NCBI GenBank assembly: GCA_964035575.1
Contig: OZ037895.1
Coordinates: 1,054,001 to 1,118,000 of the forward strand
Length of the DNA stretch: 64,000 nucleotides
From: Rhynchopus sp. YZ270_cl-10
Taxonomy: Eukaryota > Euglenozoa > Diplonemea > Diplonemida > Diplonemidae
Reading direction: 5' to 3'
A model generated the notes under the pieces. It saw only the letters and a list, made by a program, of their open reading frames with translations, was not told the origin of the DNA and ran no database searches. This document shows positions 21,120-29,674 of this stretch, in pieces (position 1 is the stretch's first letter; the number at the start of each line of letters is the position of its first letter). The position numbers and the translations under genes are program-made.

Positions 21120-22907
21120 ATGTCCAAACCCGGCAGCGTCATCGGCGCAGATGAGACCGCACCCAGCAAGGTCGCCGCCCGCTCGTCTCTCTTCGGCACC
21201 CGCCAGGCCACCCCCACCGAGGCCAAGAGCCCTGCCTTCCCACGCGGCAAACGCGCTGAGATCAACTTCGACGATCCTACCCTCACTCGCAAATCCTCCG
21301 CCAACAGCGCACACCGCTCGAAGACGGACCTCCCTTCCCGCGCTAGCCTCTCCTCCCCTATCCCGTCTCCGCTTCTTACACGCTCTAAGGGAAGCTTTTC
21401 GAGCAGAGCCTCGGTACCCCTCGCACCAGCAGACTCACCCACCACACCACACGACCTGCCACGCAAGCAGTCCTTCGCCTCTGAAGGCTCGGCGAGGATG
21501 CCGTCCCCAGCGACTCCACACTCCGTTCCCCCGGAGATGGCGACAAGAGTTGCAAGCGTTGCGTCCATGGGGCGGGTGGCGTCTCACGGCTCTGGGGTGG
21601 GGGTGCCGAAGACTGCATCACAAAGGAGCGCCACATCGCAGCACACTGCGGCAGTGTCGCAGAAGGGGTCTTATGTGTCTATGGTATCACAGCAGCAGGC
21701 TTCGGAGAGCGGAACGGTGCCTCCACAGATCAACAATGAAGCGTATAACGACATCCCCGACGCGGTGAGTGAAGCATCGTCGCATCCGTCGAGGAGATCC
21801 GCAAATCTTGCAGACGAGAATTCGCAGTTGAAGTCTCAGGTGGAGTCGTTGCAGCGGCTGCTCCAGGATAATAGCAAGCAAAACAAGGTTGCGAACCTGC
21901 AGAAGGATGTGCACAACAAAGCGGTGCTCATCAGCAAGCTCCAAAAGGAGAGGGACGGGCTCACGACCGAGGTGACGCGCTTGAAGAAGCGCCCTGCCAA
22001 CTCCTCCTTCCGCAGGGCCAGCTCCCTGCGTAGACCGGACAGCCAGACTCTGCCTATTCAACTCCCCCCTGTAGAACCTCCCAGCCAAACACCATCTGTC
22101 AATGGCGAAACCGCCGCACAAATAGCAGACCTTCAAGAAAGCGTGTGCACCCTGAAGCAGTCTGTCGCAGAGAAGGCGGTTGCGTTGAAGCAAACAGAGT
22201 TGAAGCTAGACAAGGCGCAGGAGGCGATTGTCGCAGGGATCAACTGGGAGGCACCAATCAAGCTGGATGAGACGAAGCGTGCCCTCAGAAGCTTTCTCCG
22301 TGCGCCCTCGAACGACCTCTTCAACCCTGCCTCCTCCGCAAGCAGGCCACGCACCTCGGCAACCCGCTCCGCGACAGCGATGCATCCCGCCGCAGCCTTC
22401 CCCCCACAGCCACGTCTCCCCACGCCTTCCACAGAACGCTCCACGGCAGTCACTGTCTTTGATATAGTGGGCAGAAGGGTGGTCTTCACCAGCTCCCCTT
22501 ACGGCATGGTCAAAACGATTGACGGAGTGGAACACCCCCCTGTGCTGAATGTGGGCTATTCGCAGGTGGGGCACTGTTTGAACGACTCTGCTGGGTCGGT
22601 GAGGTTGGCGCCGGAGGCAGCGAGTCATGATGTGTTGCGTATGGTAGCTGCTGTGGCAGATGCGAGCGGGTGTACGCACAACTTGCCAAGGGAGGGTGGT
22701 GTGGAGGTGGTTGGCAGGGCAGGGTCGGTAGGTGGTATAGGTCTTGGTGTTGCAGGCCTCCCGGCATCGCCTCAGGTGATGTCGCCGGCAGCTGCCAGCC
22801 GTTCGCCGTCGCGTGCAGTGGTCGCAGCGCATTGGCTCGTGGAGGAGCGGAGTGTCTCCCCAGTTCGGCAGCACTCCCTTCCACCGTATCCCAATTTTTT
22901 GCATTGA
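21120..22907 (+). CDS. Ser/Pro-rich coiled-coil protein (595 aa), function unknown
   Basis: I do not recognise this protein. Residues 1-226 are Ser/Thr/Pro/Ala-rich with many basic-plus-Ser/Pro patches, so likely disordered and phosphorylated. Residues about 227-292 and 331-393 have heptad-like Leu/Lys/Glu patterns (ENSQLKSQVESLQRLL; LKQTELKLDKAQEAIV) consistent with coiled coil. Between and after them are more low-complexity segments. Residues about 443-560 contain a more ordered stretch with FDIVGRRVVF and Gly/Val-rich motifs. No signal peptide or membrane segment is present. A scaffold or cytoskeleton-associated role would fit, but this is inference from composition. The start is the first ATG after the acceptor-like AG. 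GC-rich third positions extend to the stop, supporting real coding. Confidence 0.85.
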   Translation: MSKPGSVIGADETAPSKVAARSSLFGTRQATPTEAKSPAFPRGKRAEINFDDPTLTRKSSANSAHRSKTDLPSRASLSSPIPSPLLTRSKGSFSSRASVPLAPADSPTTPHDLPRKQSFASEGSARMPSPATPHSVPPEMATRVASVASMGRVASHGSGVGVPKTASQRSATSQHTAAVSQKGSYVSMVSQQQASESGTVPPQINNEAYNDIPDAVSEASSHPSRRSANLADENSQLKSQVESLQRLLQDNSKQNKVANLQKDVHNKAVLISKLQKERDGLTTEVTRLKKRPANSSFRRASSLRRPDSQTLPIQLPPVEPPSQTPSVNGETAAQIADLQESVCTLKQSVAEKAVALKQTELKLDKAQEAIVAGINWEAPIKLDETKRALRSFLRAPSNDLFNPASSASRPRTSATRSATAMHPAAAFPPQPRLPTPSTERSTAVTVFDIVGRRVVFTSSPYGMVKTIDGVEHPPVLNVGYSQVGHCLNDSAGSVRLAPEAASHDVLRMVAAVADASGCTHNLPREGGVEVVGRAGSVGGIGLGVAGLPASPQVMSPAAASRSPSRAVVAAHWLVEERSVSPVRQHSLPPYPNFLH

Positions 22908-23525
22908 GGAGAGGTAAAATGGTGATTTGGTTCGTGATTTTGCCCAAAAAAAAGAAGCACCGAAGGCGCGAAATAACCTTTTTTTAAAGGGTAAAAGGCA
23001 CACACATAGTGCTACGTAAAGGCGGGGGGATCAGGAACACCAGTGATGTGTATTGCTTTGTTTTTGTTGGTCGCAAGTGCTCATTGCAAGACATATTTGT
23101 CTTTCAAGGTTTTTAAGGTGACCCTAAGAAAGCTAAGGGATCCCCAGGGAATCGACCCATCGTTCCAAAAAGATTTCTTAATATGGTGATTTTCCCTCCT
23201 TCTTTCCCTTTTTTTTAATAGCGAGGCAACTATTCTGATTGTTTGTTTGTATACACTTGTATTTGTATCTGTCACATCCCATAGCCCTTTATTCTTTTCA
23301 TCTTATAAACTTCTTTTCCTTTTCACCTTCTCTTAAAGAGGTGTGAAAAGGGAAGAATGGGCTTTTATCCTGTTGGTGTGCATTTTTATTTTATTGTCCC
23401 TTTTTTTTTAGGGCTAGATCTCCCTTTTTTTTCTTTGTATTTCCCAACACCCCTATCGCTACTTTCTCCACACAACTATGTATCTTCTCTCCACCATCCA
23501 CCAACCCTTTCCAAAAAAAAAAAAG

Positions 23526-23577
23526 TATAGTGGTGCACACTCTAGGGTGGCTACACTAATACAACCAAGTTTTCAAA
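23526..23577 (+). repeat. Short repeat family B copy
   Basis: TATAGTGGTGCACACTCTAG, then GGTGGCTACACTAATACAAC, then an A-rich tail. A well-preserved member of the family described at 39894. Confidence 0.7.
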
Positions 23578-23785
23578 AACCTAAGCCTGTGTGTGACCCC
23601 TCTGTTACACACAAAAAAGCAACAAAAAAATATTTTAAAAACAGCACAAAAGCCTATCTCCATTTCTTTTTCCCTTCTATTGTTCTCTCCTCATCATCTG
23701 CCCCTCCCCTTTCCCCTTTCCCCTTTCCCCGCTCTCTCCCCCCTACCCTCTATTAGGTCCTTGGCAAATTGATTTTTCAACAATC

Positions 23786-23819
23786 AGGTGACTAAGCACT
23801 TTCTCGCTTAGGGGCACCT
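23786..23819 (+). repeat. Short hairpin repeat family A copy in the gene leader region
   Basis: AGGTG-A-CTAAGC, loop of eight, GCTTAG-GGG-CACCT. Both stems (AGGTG/CACCT and CTAAGC/GCTTAG) pair fully. The outer stem uses different bases from most copies yet still pairs. It lies 67 bp upstream of the FRA10AC1 start, between two candidate splice acceptors, so it may be in the leader or just upstream. The main family entry is at 57543. Confidence 0.7.
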
Positions 23820-23830
23820 TTTCTTTACAC

Positions 23831-23847
23831 TGCCCTTTTTTTTCAAG
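23831..23847 (+). promoter_or_regulatory. Probable splice acceptor of the FRA10AC1 gene
   Basis: Pyrimidine run ending CAAG (AG at 23846-23847), giving a 39-base leader to the ATG at 23887. An alternative acceptor is TTAG at 23755-23756; using it would put the family A hairpin inside the leader. Confidence 0.35.
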
Positions 23848-23886
23848 GTACACTATCGTGCGTGGACCGTTGTATTTCAAATTATT

Positions 23887-24714
23887 ATGGCCGCAACGCC
23901 GTCCGTCACCCCGATGGGGATGACTGCGTGGGACCGTCACTGCGAGATGATGGCGCAATACGCTGCGGCGAAGAAGAAGGGCCGTGTGGGCAGCGGATTC
24001 ACCTCGGACATGGACGTGCTGCGGAAGGAGTACAAATTCATCGAAAACGACACCTACCGGAGCGAATGGGGGCGGAAGCTGGTGGTGGCGTACTGCGAAC
24101 GCCTCTACAAGGAATATGCCTTGGTCGATCTGTCCCGCTATAAGCTTGGCCAGGTCGGAATGCGCTGGAGAGTCGAAACCGAAGTCGCCAAAGGCAAAGG
24201 CCACTTCACCTGCGGCGGGCTCCCCACCTGCGCGACCCCTACCGACGGTCTGACGACCCTCGAGGTGCCCTTCGCTTACAAAGAAGCTGGCGAACGGAAG
24301 GACGCCCTAGTGAAGGTACGTCTCTGCAGGTTGTGCCGCTACAAACTGGAGTACAAACGAAATGAAGAGAAGAGGGAAAGAGGGCAGCTTGAGGCTAATG
24401 ATCCACCAGAGGCACCTAAGGGGTTGGCTGAAGGACCGGTGGAAGGGGGAGCACAGAAGAGACGACGTATCGAGAAGGAAAAGGACGATGCGTGTGGTTT
24501 GTCGAAGGTGGAGGTGGATGCAGAGGTGAAGGCGAAGGCTGCTTCTGTGTGCAAAGGAGGATCACCGGAGATCAGAAGAAGGGCAGAGAGTGTGATAGAG
24601 CCCGCTGCCGCCTCAGCTGCTGTGGATCCTGCAGTCCCGTGTGAACCCCTCACCGCAGAACAACTGGAGATCCAAGCAGAGGTGGACCAAATGTTTGCAG
24701 AGCTCTATCCATGA
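23887..24714 (+). CDS. FRA10AC1: FRA10AC1 homologue (spliceosome-associated protein)
   Basis: This 275-residue protein matches the FRA10AC1 family (Pfam Fra10Ac1), nuclear proteins found with late spliceosomal complexes. The conserved core spans about residues 38-165: FTSDMDVLRKEYKFI, then ERLYKEYALVDLSRYK, GQVGMRWRVETEV, GKGHFTCGG, EVPFAY and LVKVRLCRLCRYKLEY. Cysteines at about 109, 114, 147 and 150 could form a zinc site, as in the family. The C-terminal third is charged and low-complexity with a basic KKR/KRRR patch, a plausible nuclear signal, and ends in a conserved-looking acidic/hydrophobic helix. Size is close to other family members. The start follows a short leader after an acceptor-like AG. 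Identification is from recalled family motifs, not a search. Confidence 0.9.
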   Translation: MAATPSVTPMGMTAWDRHCEMMAQYAAAKKKGRVGSGFTSDMDVLRKEYKFIENDTYRSEWGRKLVVAYCERLYKEYALVDLSRYKLGQVGMRWRVETEVAKGKGHFTCGGLPTCATPTDGLTTLEVPFAYKEAGERKDALVKVRLCRLCRYKLEYKRNEEKRERGQLEANDPPEAPKGLAEGPVEGGAQKRRRIEKEKDDACGLSKVEVDAEVKAKAASVCKGGSPEIRRRAESVIEPAAASAAVDPAVPCEPLTAEQLEIQAEVDQMFAELYP

Positions 24715-24806
24715 AAGGGAGAGGGGAATCGGATTTTATCTGATTTTTTTTTTGTACTATCTAACCCATTTCTCTGTGATTTCTTTCAAACTGAACTCAA
24801 ATTTTC

Positions 24807-24846
24807 TTTTTATTTTTCCGCTTCATTCACCCCCACCATTCCACAG
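24807..24846 (+). promoter_or_regulatory. Probable splice acceptor for the F5/8-C-like gene
   Basis: T/C-rich tract ending CCACAG (AG at 24845-24846), with an 80-base leader to the ATG at 24927. The spacer between this gene and FRA10AC1 is only 212 bp, consistent with a polycistronic arrangement. Confidence 0.4.
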
Positions 24847-24926
24847 GACCCACAAAAAAACCCACGAGAATTTTCAAATATTACATAACCTCTGAAGCCT
24901 GGCAATTTTGAGGTCTCCCACTTCCG

Positions 24927-26288
24927 ATGGCGTGGCGAGGGGACACGCGACGTAGCCAGCACACCCGGCACCATCCCCACAGCCTCTCAAGCGGGCGACG
25001 CGTACGGGTCATGGACTATAGCGATCTGTCGTCGTCCACAACCACTTCTACGACTTCTTCGGACACTACGAGCACCTCTTCGTGGTCATCTGAGACGCAA
25101 AGTTCGGATGCGCTGGTTGCACCGAGAAGGGCACGACGTGTGCAACGACGTAAGGTGTACCCTTCTGTCAGGTCATGGTCGCCTATTGGAGGTCCAGCTG
25201 CGCATTTATGCAGCATAACGTTCTGTACCAGAGCAGGTCCGCTCCCGAGACGGCTAATCTCAGAGGTAGCGAGCCATGGTGCGGCGAAGGCAGAGGAGGC
25301 CGCCATGAACCTTTTCGACACCTTCCCGCACACCAGGTGGTGCGACCCGGAGATGGCCGCAATCGAAGTGACCTTTGCCCATGCGGTCGCCCTCACCTCC
25401 TTCCGTTTGACCACGGCGTACTGCGACCCCTCAAAAGACCCGGTGCAGTGGGAGCTCTCCGGGGCAGTGGATGCGGACTGTCCTGACTGGTTTCCGCTTC
25501 ACACTCAAGAGGAGAGCTTTCGTGGTCTTCCGTTGGAGCGAAGCATCACCTCTGCCACAATAGTGTTACCAAAGAGTTCGGTGTCTGCCGTGAAGTTTCG
25601 GGTCAACAAAGTGCGTGGTACTGTAGAGGAGTGGACGGATTCATTGCGAGAGGTTTCGATACGCAGACGAACCACCTTACGAGCAGAGAAGATCTCCCCA
25701 GCGAAGGAAGAAGGAAAGGGGAGCGGCCATGACAGTGACACCGTGGAATGCACCTTCACCCCGCAGACCAATCATAGTGGCGAACGCCTGCGACGTGCCA
25801 CCATTGCGAGGCATATGGAGGAGATGTGCACAAAAGGGGCAAAACGGATTTCTCAACACCGACGGCAGGAGAAACGGCTTCTACACCCTAAGGGGAAGGG
25901 TGTGAACACTACTGTGAACAGCACTGTGTCTGCAGCAGCGTCACGCACCAGCGAGACTCTGTATGAGGACGCCCTACGTAGACGTGAGCGCAGTGCAGCA
26001 CGACGACAAGCAGAAGAGGAGAAGGGGCGGAAAGTGCGTAGTGGTGGAGGGTGTGTGAACAGCAGTGCCCTCGCCTGTGAAGGGCTGTATGCGGATGCGA
26101 TGGAACGCAGGGCAGCACGGCACCATGCGACACCATCCAGCAGACGTTCACAGACCTCCACCACCACACCAATGCCGGCAAACACACGCAGGCGTTTGAA
26201 TATGTATGTGAGAGGTAATGCTATGGGAAACCCTTTTTCACCCCAAACAGGAATCGGACCCCGTGAGAAGGATTGGAAGGTGATGTGA
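24927..26288 (+). CDS. F5/8-type-C-like (discoidin-like) domain protein with LYxDA motifs
   Basis: This 453-residue protein has a Ser/Thr-rich N-terminus (residues 33-60) and a galactose-binding-like domain at about 127-246: NLFDTFPHTRWCDP, IEVTFAHAVALTSFRLTTA, DPVQWELSGAV, and a closing segment ending LREVSI. That order resembles F5/8-type-C/discoidin domains, which bind glycans or other ligands. The C-terminal half is basic and helical, with CTFTPQTN and two copies of an LYxDAxxRR motif (TLYEDALRRRERSAAR, GLYADAMERRAARH). This motif style is common in flagellar or cytoskeletal proteins of kinetoplastids and other protists. No signal peptide is visible, so it is probably intracellular. A second in-frame ATG at 25011 (MDYSDLS) could be the true start. 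The flagellar or cytoskeletal role is inference. Confidence 0.85.
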   Translation: MAWRGDTRRSQHTRHHPHSLSSGRRVRVMDYSDLSSSTTTSTTSSDTTSTSSWSSETQSSDALVAPRRARRVQRRKVYPSVRSWSPIGGPAAHLCSITFCTRAGPLPRRLISEVASHGAAKAEEAAMNLFDTFPHTRWCDPEMAAIEVTFAHAVALTSFRLTTAYCDPSKDPVQWELSGAVDADCPDWFPLHTQEESFRGLPLERSITSATIVLPKSSVSAVKFRVNKVRGTVEEWTDSLREVSIRRRTTLRAEKISPAKEEGKGSGHDSDTVECTFTPQTNHSGERLRRATIARHMEEMCTKGAKRISQHRRQEKRLLHPKGKGVNTTVNSTVSAAASRTSETLYEDALRRRERSAARRQAEEEKGRKVRSGGGCVNSSALACEGLYADAMERRAARHHATPSSRRSQTSTTTPMPANTRRRLNMYVRGNAMGNPFSPQTGIGPREKDWKVM

Positions 26289-26677
26289 TGTGCTCTTTTT
26301 TTCAGAGGGAAACCACGAAATGGACTGTAGGGAAAGCATGGCGGGTCCATCCCGGTGTTGTGGTCATACCTAGCCGTACGAGAGGGTTTTGTATTTCAAG
26401 AATCACATTTTCTTTTTGTTTCAAAAAAAAAACACACAAGAATAATACTACAAGACAGTACTCTCATCTTTTACTTCAGACGGGGGGGTTTTGAAGATGT
26501 GTGTCAGATTCATCTTTTAACTTCGTCTTTTGGGGTCTGCAATGCATGGCAGATTAGTTATTTGACTTCCGCTTCCATGTCGGAATTTTCTGGAAAATTC
26601 CCAGAATTAGCCAACAACCTGTCTGCAATGGCATCCCTTATTCTTTCGCCACGTTTTTGCCATGTTTTTTTCTCTTT

Positions 26678-26735
26678 GTGCTTTCATCCAGCTGACATTG
26701 TACGTGAGTCAGTGGGAGGTGCCTGCATTGATAAC
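26678..26735 (+). repeat. Short dispersed repeat family E
   Basis: Consensus: GTGCTTTCATCCGGCTGG, then CATYGTAYGTGGGTCAGT, then GGAGGTGCCTGCATC. Other copies are at 46424-46490 and 55555-55615. All three are on the + strand and follow T-rich sequence. The third copy lacks part of the middle. Nothing known matches in my memory. Confidence 0.65.
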
Positions 26736-26845
26736 TTCGCTTTTTTCTCTCTCAAAGAAAAAAGACCCACCGTTCACATACCATTGCACGTAAGCCGCCT
26801 TGAGTGTATTTGTCTCTACGCCGTGCATGCACACCGCCTGAAAGG

Positions 26846-27210
26846 TGTGTACTGTGTACTGTGTACTGTGTACTGTGTACTGTGTACTGTGTACTGTGTA
26901 CTGTGTACTGTGTACTGTGTACTGTGTACTGTGTACTGTGTACTGTGTACTGTGTACTGTGTACTGTGTACTGTGTACTGTGTACTGTGTACTGTGTACT
27001 GTGTACTGTGTACTGTGTACTGTGTACTGTGTACTGTGTACTGTGTACTGTGTACTGTGTACTGTGTACTGTGTACTGTGTACTGTGTACTGTGTACTGT
27101 GTACTGTGTACTGTGTACTGTGTACTGTGTACTGTGTACTGTGTACTGTGTACTGTGTACTGTGTACTGTGTACTGTGTACTGTGTACTGTGTACTGTGT
27201 ACTGTGTACT
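26846..27210 (+). repeat. 7-bp minisatellite (GTGTACT)n, about 52 copies
   Basis: About 365 bp of essentially perfect GTGTACT heptamers. Because 7 is not a multiple of 3 and the unit has no stop in any forward or reverse register, it opens all frames on both strands. Perfect uniformity suggests recent expansion. Confidence 0.95.
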
Positions 27211-28148
27211 TGAGGGCATGTATTCAATATTTCAAAGGGGATTTTACGAAATTCGTCGTATTTTTTATGCCTTTTCTTTTCCTAGCCTCCCAAAACCCTT
27301 CTGGCCAGAGTTTCAGTGTTCTTTACATTGTATTGACGTGGTCCATCTTTCAAAATAAAATAATGGAACTTTTTTGCAGTGATTTACGTTCCGTGGAGGC
27401 TTTCTACACTCAGCCTCGTGTGTCTTTGTTTTGGTGACTACGCACAGCGAGGCTTAGGTTCATCTTGCAGTTTTTTCTCTCTTTTTGACAAGTGCACTTC
27501 AGCAGCGCAAATTGTTGTTTGTCACATTTTTTTTCTATTCATTTGCAACGATTTTCTTTTACTTACCTGAAGTGTTTCAACGAAACTGCAAAAGAAATGG
27601 TACACCTCACCCCTTTTTTTGAACCTCCTTTTCTATTTCAATTTTTATTTTCAAGTGTGCCAGAAGTGCACTGCAGGCTGTCCTCAAGAAGCGTGATCAA
27701 GCTCGATATGTCGTCTTCTTCCAGTCTTTCTTTCATTATTTTCCCCCGGAGTACTGTACAGACACACAGAGTAGTTACGGGTCTGTGCAAGACAAATCAC
27801 AGACGAGTCACCCTGTTCCCTCCGTTGACATCCCGTCCTGCAAACAGTGCAATGTTGATCCTTGAGGCGCTTCGCAATGGGCCAGCTAACGCTGGTACAC
27901 CCTCTCGCTGTATTGTGACGGCGACCTTCTTCTGGTGTGTTTTCGACTTAAGTGTGTGATGGTGATGTCGTGTTTCGTTACATCGCGTGAAGGTTTTCTT
28001 GCACGGAACACACTGGTCACCTTCTGATCGTCTGTAGCTGTGCCGCGGCACTTCTCCTTTCCGCATTACGCTTACCCCACGTGCGCAAAGGGGTGCGAAA
28101 GCGCTAGTTCAGGGCTTCTGTTGCAAGCTTCTTCCTCTCTCTTCTTGT

Positions 28149-28190
28149 CAGTGCCTGCGTCCCAGAGGCGTTTGCACTATCAACTTCACT
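28149..28190 (+). repeat. Short dispersed repeat family C
   Basis: Consensus: CAGTGCCTGCGTCCCAGAGG, then CGTTTGCACTATCAACTTCAC, ending in a T run. It can fold with GTGCCT pairing to AGGC/GCAC. Other + strand copies: 19129, 32210, 57430, 61992 and 62367, a partial at 62556, and one split by a T run near 53211-53275. Most are immediately preceded by a pyrimidine run, so the copy begins at a CAG that looks like a 3' splice site. Confidence 0.75.
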
Positions 28191-28235
28191 TTCCTTCCCA
28201 GATTAGTTGGAAGTGCCCAAACATTTTTTTAGATG

Positions 28236-28340
28236 TAAACCACGAAATGGATTGTAGGACTGTGGTTGGGGTGTACCCCCCGGTACAGCCGGTCATACCA
28301 AAGGTACACTGTTCACGAGAGGGTTTTTGTATTTCAAGTT
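28236..28340 (+). repeat. Short dispersed repeat family D (about 100 bp)
   Basis: Consensus elements in order: CACGAAATGGA-TGTAGG, a variable middle, GGTCATACC or GGTCATTGTACC, AAAGGTACAC-GTTC, then ACGAGAGGGTTTTGTATTTC and AAG. Other + strand copies: 19034-19128, 26306-26402 and 38150-38261. The last was later hit by the hAT-like element at 38262. Confidence 0.65.
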
Positions 28341-28636
28341 TTCTTTTCCCTCTACCTACACGACACTACAGCGTAACACAACAAAACACACGCCCCAAAA
28401 AAACACTTTAACAAAACAACCCGCAACACATTATAAAAGCGGCCAAACCAACAAAACAAACGCAAGAGAAAGACTTTGTCTTCCTCAATCTTCTGCATAT
28501 TAGCAGCTTCCTCCGTCCCTCTTTTTTTTTTTGAATCACACAAAAAAAAAAAAACTCACTTTCCCACCCCCCCCGAAGCGAGACCTTAGTCTCTACGCTT
28601 TCATTCCCCCCCACCCCTTTTTTTTTTCTCGAACCA

Positions 28637-29674
28637 ATGGGATCGACGACCGTGCTTGATGCACTGCGTACCCTTGAGAGGTGTGGCGTGAGCTCTGTGG
28701 AGGATGTGAGCGCAATGATCGCTCTGGAGGAGGCCTCCTCTTCCCTCTCCTCCTTGAACGCCAAATCTCGCGTTGTGGCGGACCTGGATGCGTTTCTCTC
28801 GGAGCAGGAGGAGGACGATGTGCACCGCAGCGTCTGCGAATGGGTGGCATCCCAGGGGTGGTTCTGGAACTGCGTGAAGGCGTACCCCGAGATTGCGTCG
28901 CTCTTCTCCGACTCCGTTTCGTCTGAGGAGACCGAGACCTGCACCTCCACTGAGGTTCCGGTGGAGGCATGCGATGTGTTTGCGACCGCAAGCATCCTCA
29001 AGGCTGAGCTTGCCTCCCTGGACGTCGCTTCCGTTGGCGTCTCTGTCGAGATTGCGGACTCCTGCACCACCTCCTTCAACTCCTTCATCGAAGACGCACG
29101 CAGCCAAACCCCCGATGTTTCCTGCAAATACGTCAGCTACCCAGTCGCCAGCAAGGCCGACGCCGTGGTCGGAGTGAAGAACACCAGAATCCTCATGCAA
29201 ACCGGGTTCTCGCTTTCCACCGAGGGGAAGGAGGTCGAGCTTCTGGTCAACCTCATCGGCGAAGGGTCGGAGGGTGTCTTCTCGAACTACCAGATCGTGA
29301 CCTCGCAGGGGGAGATGAACGGATTGGTGGCACCAGGAGCGTTGTTCGCGGTGACGAACAGTGCGCAGGTGGTCAGGTGCTACGACTTTGCGTCTGCGAT
29401 TCATCAGTTCAAGATTGCGATGTTGACGGTCGCCGAGCATCTGATTGAGACCGTCATGCCAGTGGAGTTCGTGCGTGAGGTGGAGGTGGTTGTTGAGGAG
29501 GAGGAGGAGGAGGAGGAGATGGACTGCGCCATCCTCACCCCCGTGTCTGTCCCCAGTGAGCGTGACTACGTCTCTGCTTGCAGCACCACCGAGCTTTTCC
29601 TTGACACCCAGGAGTCGCATGACTCCTGCTCGCCTTTGACCCCCCTGTCGTCCCCGGCAATGTGCATGCTGTGA
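28637..29674 (+). CDS. Unknown acidic protein (345 aa)
   Basis: I do not recognise this protein. It is soluble-looking and acidic, with no signal peptide or membrane segment. The N-terminal 110 residues are helical with acidic stretches (EQEEDDVHRSV) and WVASQGWFWNCVKAYP. Residues about 165-280 look like an ordered alpha/beta domain (e.g. VGVKNTRILMQTGFSL, EVELLVNLIGEGSEG, HQFKIAMLTVAEHLIE). A run of eight Glu (about 289-296) follows, then a Ser/Thr/Cys-rich tail ending MCML. The 5' context is T-rich, with a candidate acceptor AG at 28588-28589 and a 47-base leader. Strong C/G third-position bias throughout, unlike its flanks, supports real coding. This is the last gene before a 34-kb gene-free stretch. 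Confidence 0.85.
   Translation: MGSTTVLDALRTLERCGVSSVEDVSAMIALEEASSSLSSLNAKSRVVADLDAFLSEQEEDDVHRSVCEWVASQGWFWNCVKAYPEIASLFSDSVSSEETETCTSTEVPVEACDVFATASILKAELASLDVASVGVSVEIADSCTTSFNSFIEDARSQTPDVSCKYVSYPVASKADAVVGVKNTRILMQTGFSLSTEGKEVELLVNLIGEGSEGVFSNYQIVTSQGEMNGLVAPGALFAVTNSAQVVRCYDFASAIHQFKIAMLTVAEHLIETVMPVEFVREVEVVVEEEEEEEEMDCAILTPVSVPSERDYVSACSTTELFLDTQESHDSCSPLTPLSSPAMCML

Larger units (their letters stand above)
22908..23886. other. Spacer between coiled-coil and FRA10AC1 genes
   Basis: AT-rich 3' flank, a family B repeat copy at 23526-23577, a C/T tract at about 23640-23756 ending in TTAG, a family A hairpin at 23786-23819, and the probable leader of the next gene. No additional gene seen. 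Confidence 0.5.
26289..28636. other. Repeat-rich spacer without a gene
   Basis: Holds family D copies (26306-26402, 28236-28340), a family E copy (26678-26735), the 7-bp minisatellite, a family A copy (27433-27464) and a family C copy (28149-28190). Long open frames in the region come from the minisatellite. The T/C run and AG at 28588-28589 may be the acceptor for the next gene. Confidence 0.55.

Noticed and set aside
26355-27437. A 360-codon + frame and two long minus frames around 26.7-27.2 kb
   Set aside because: They are created by the 7-bp GTGTACT satellite, which contains no stop codon in any register.
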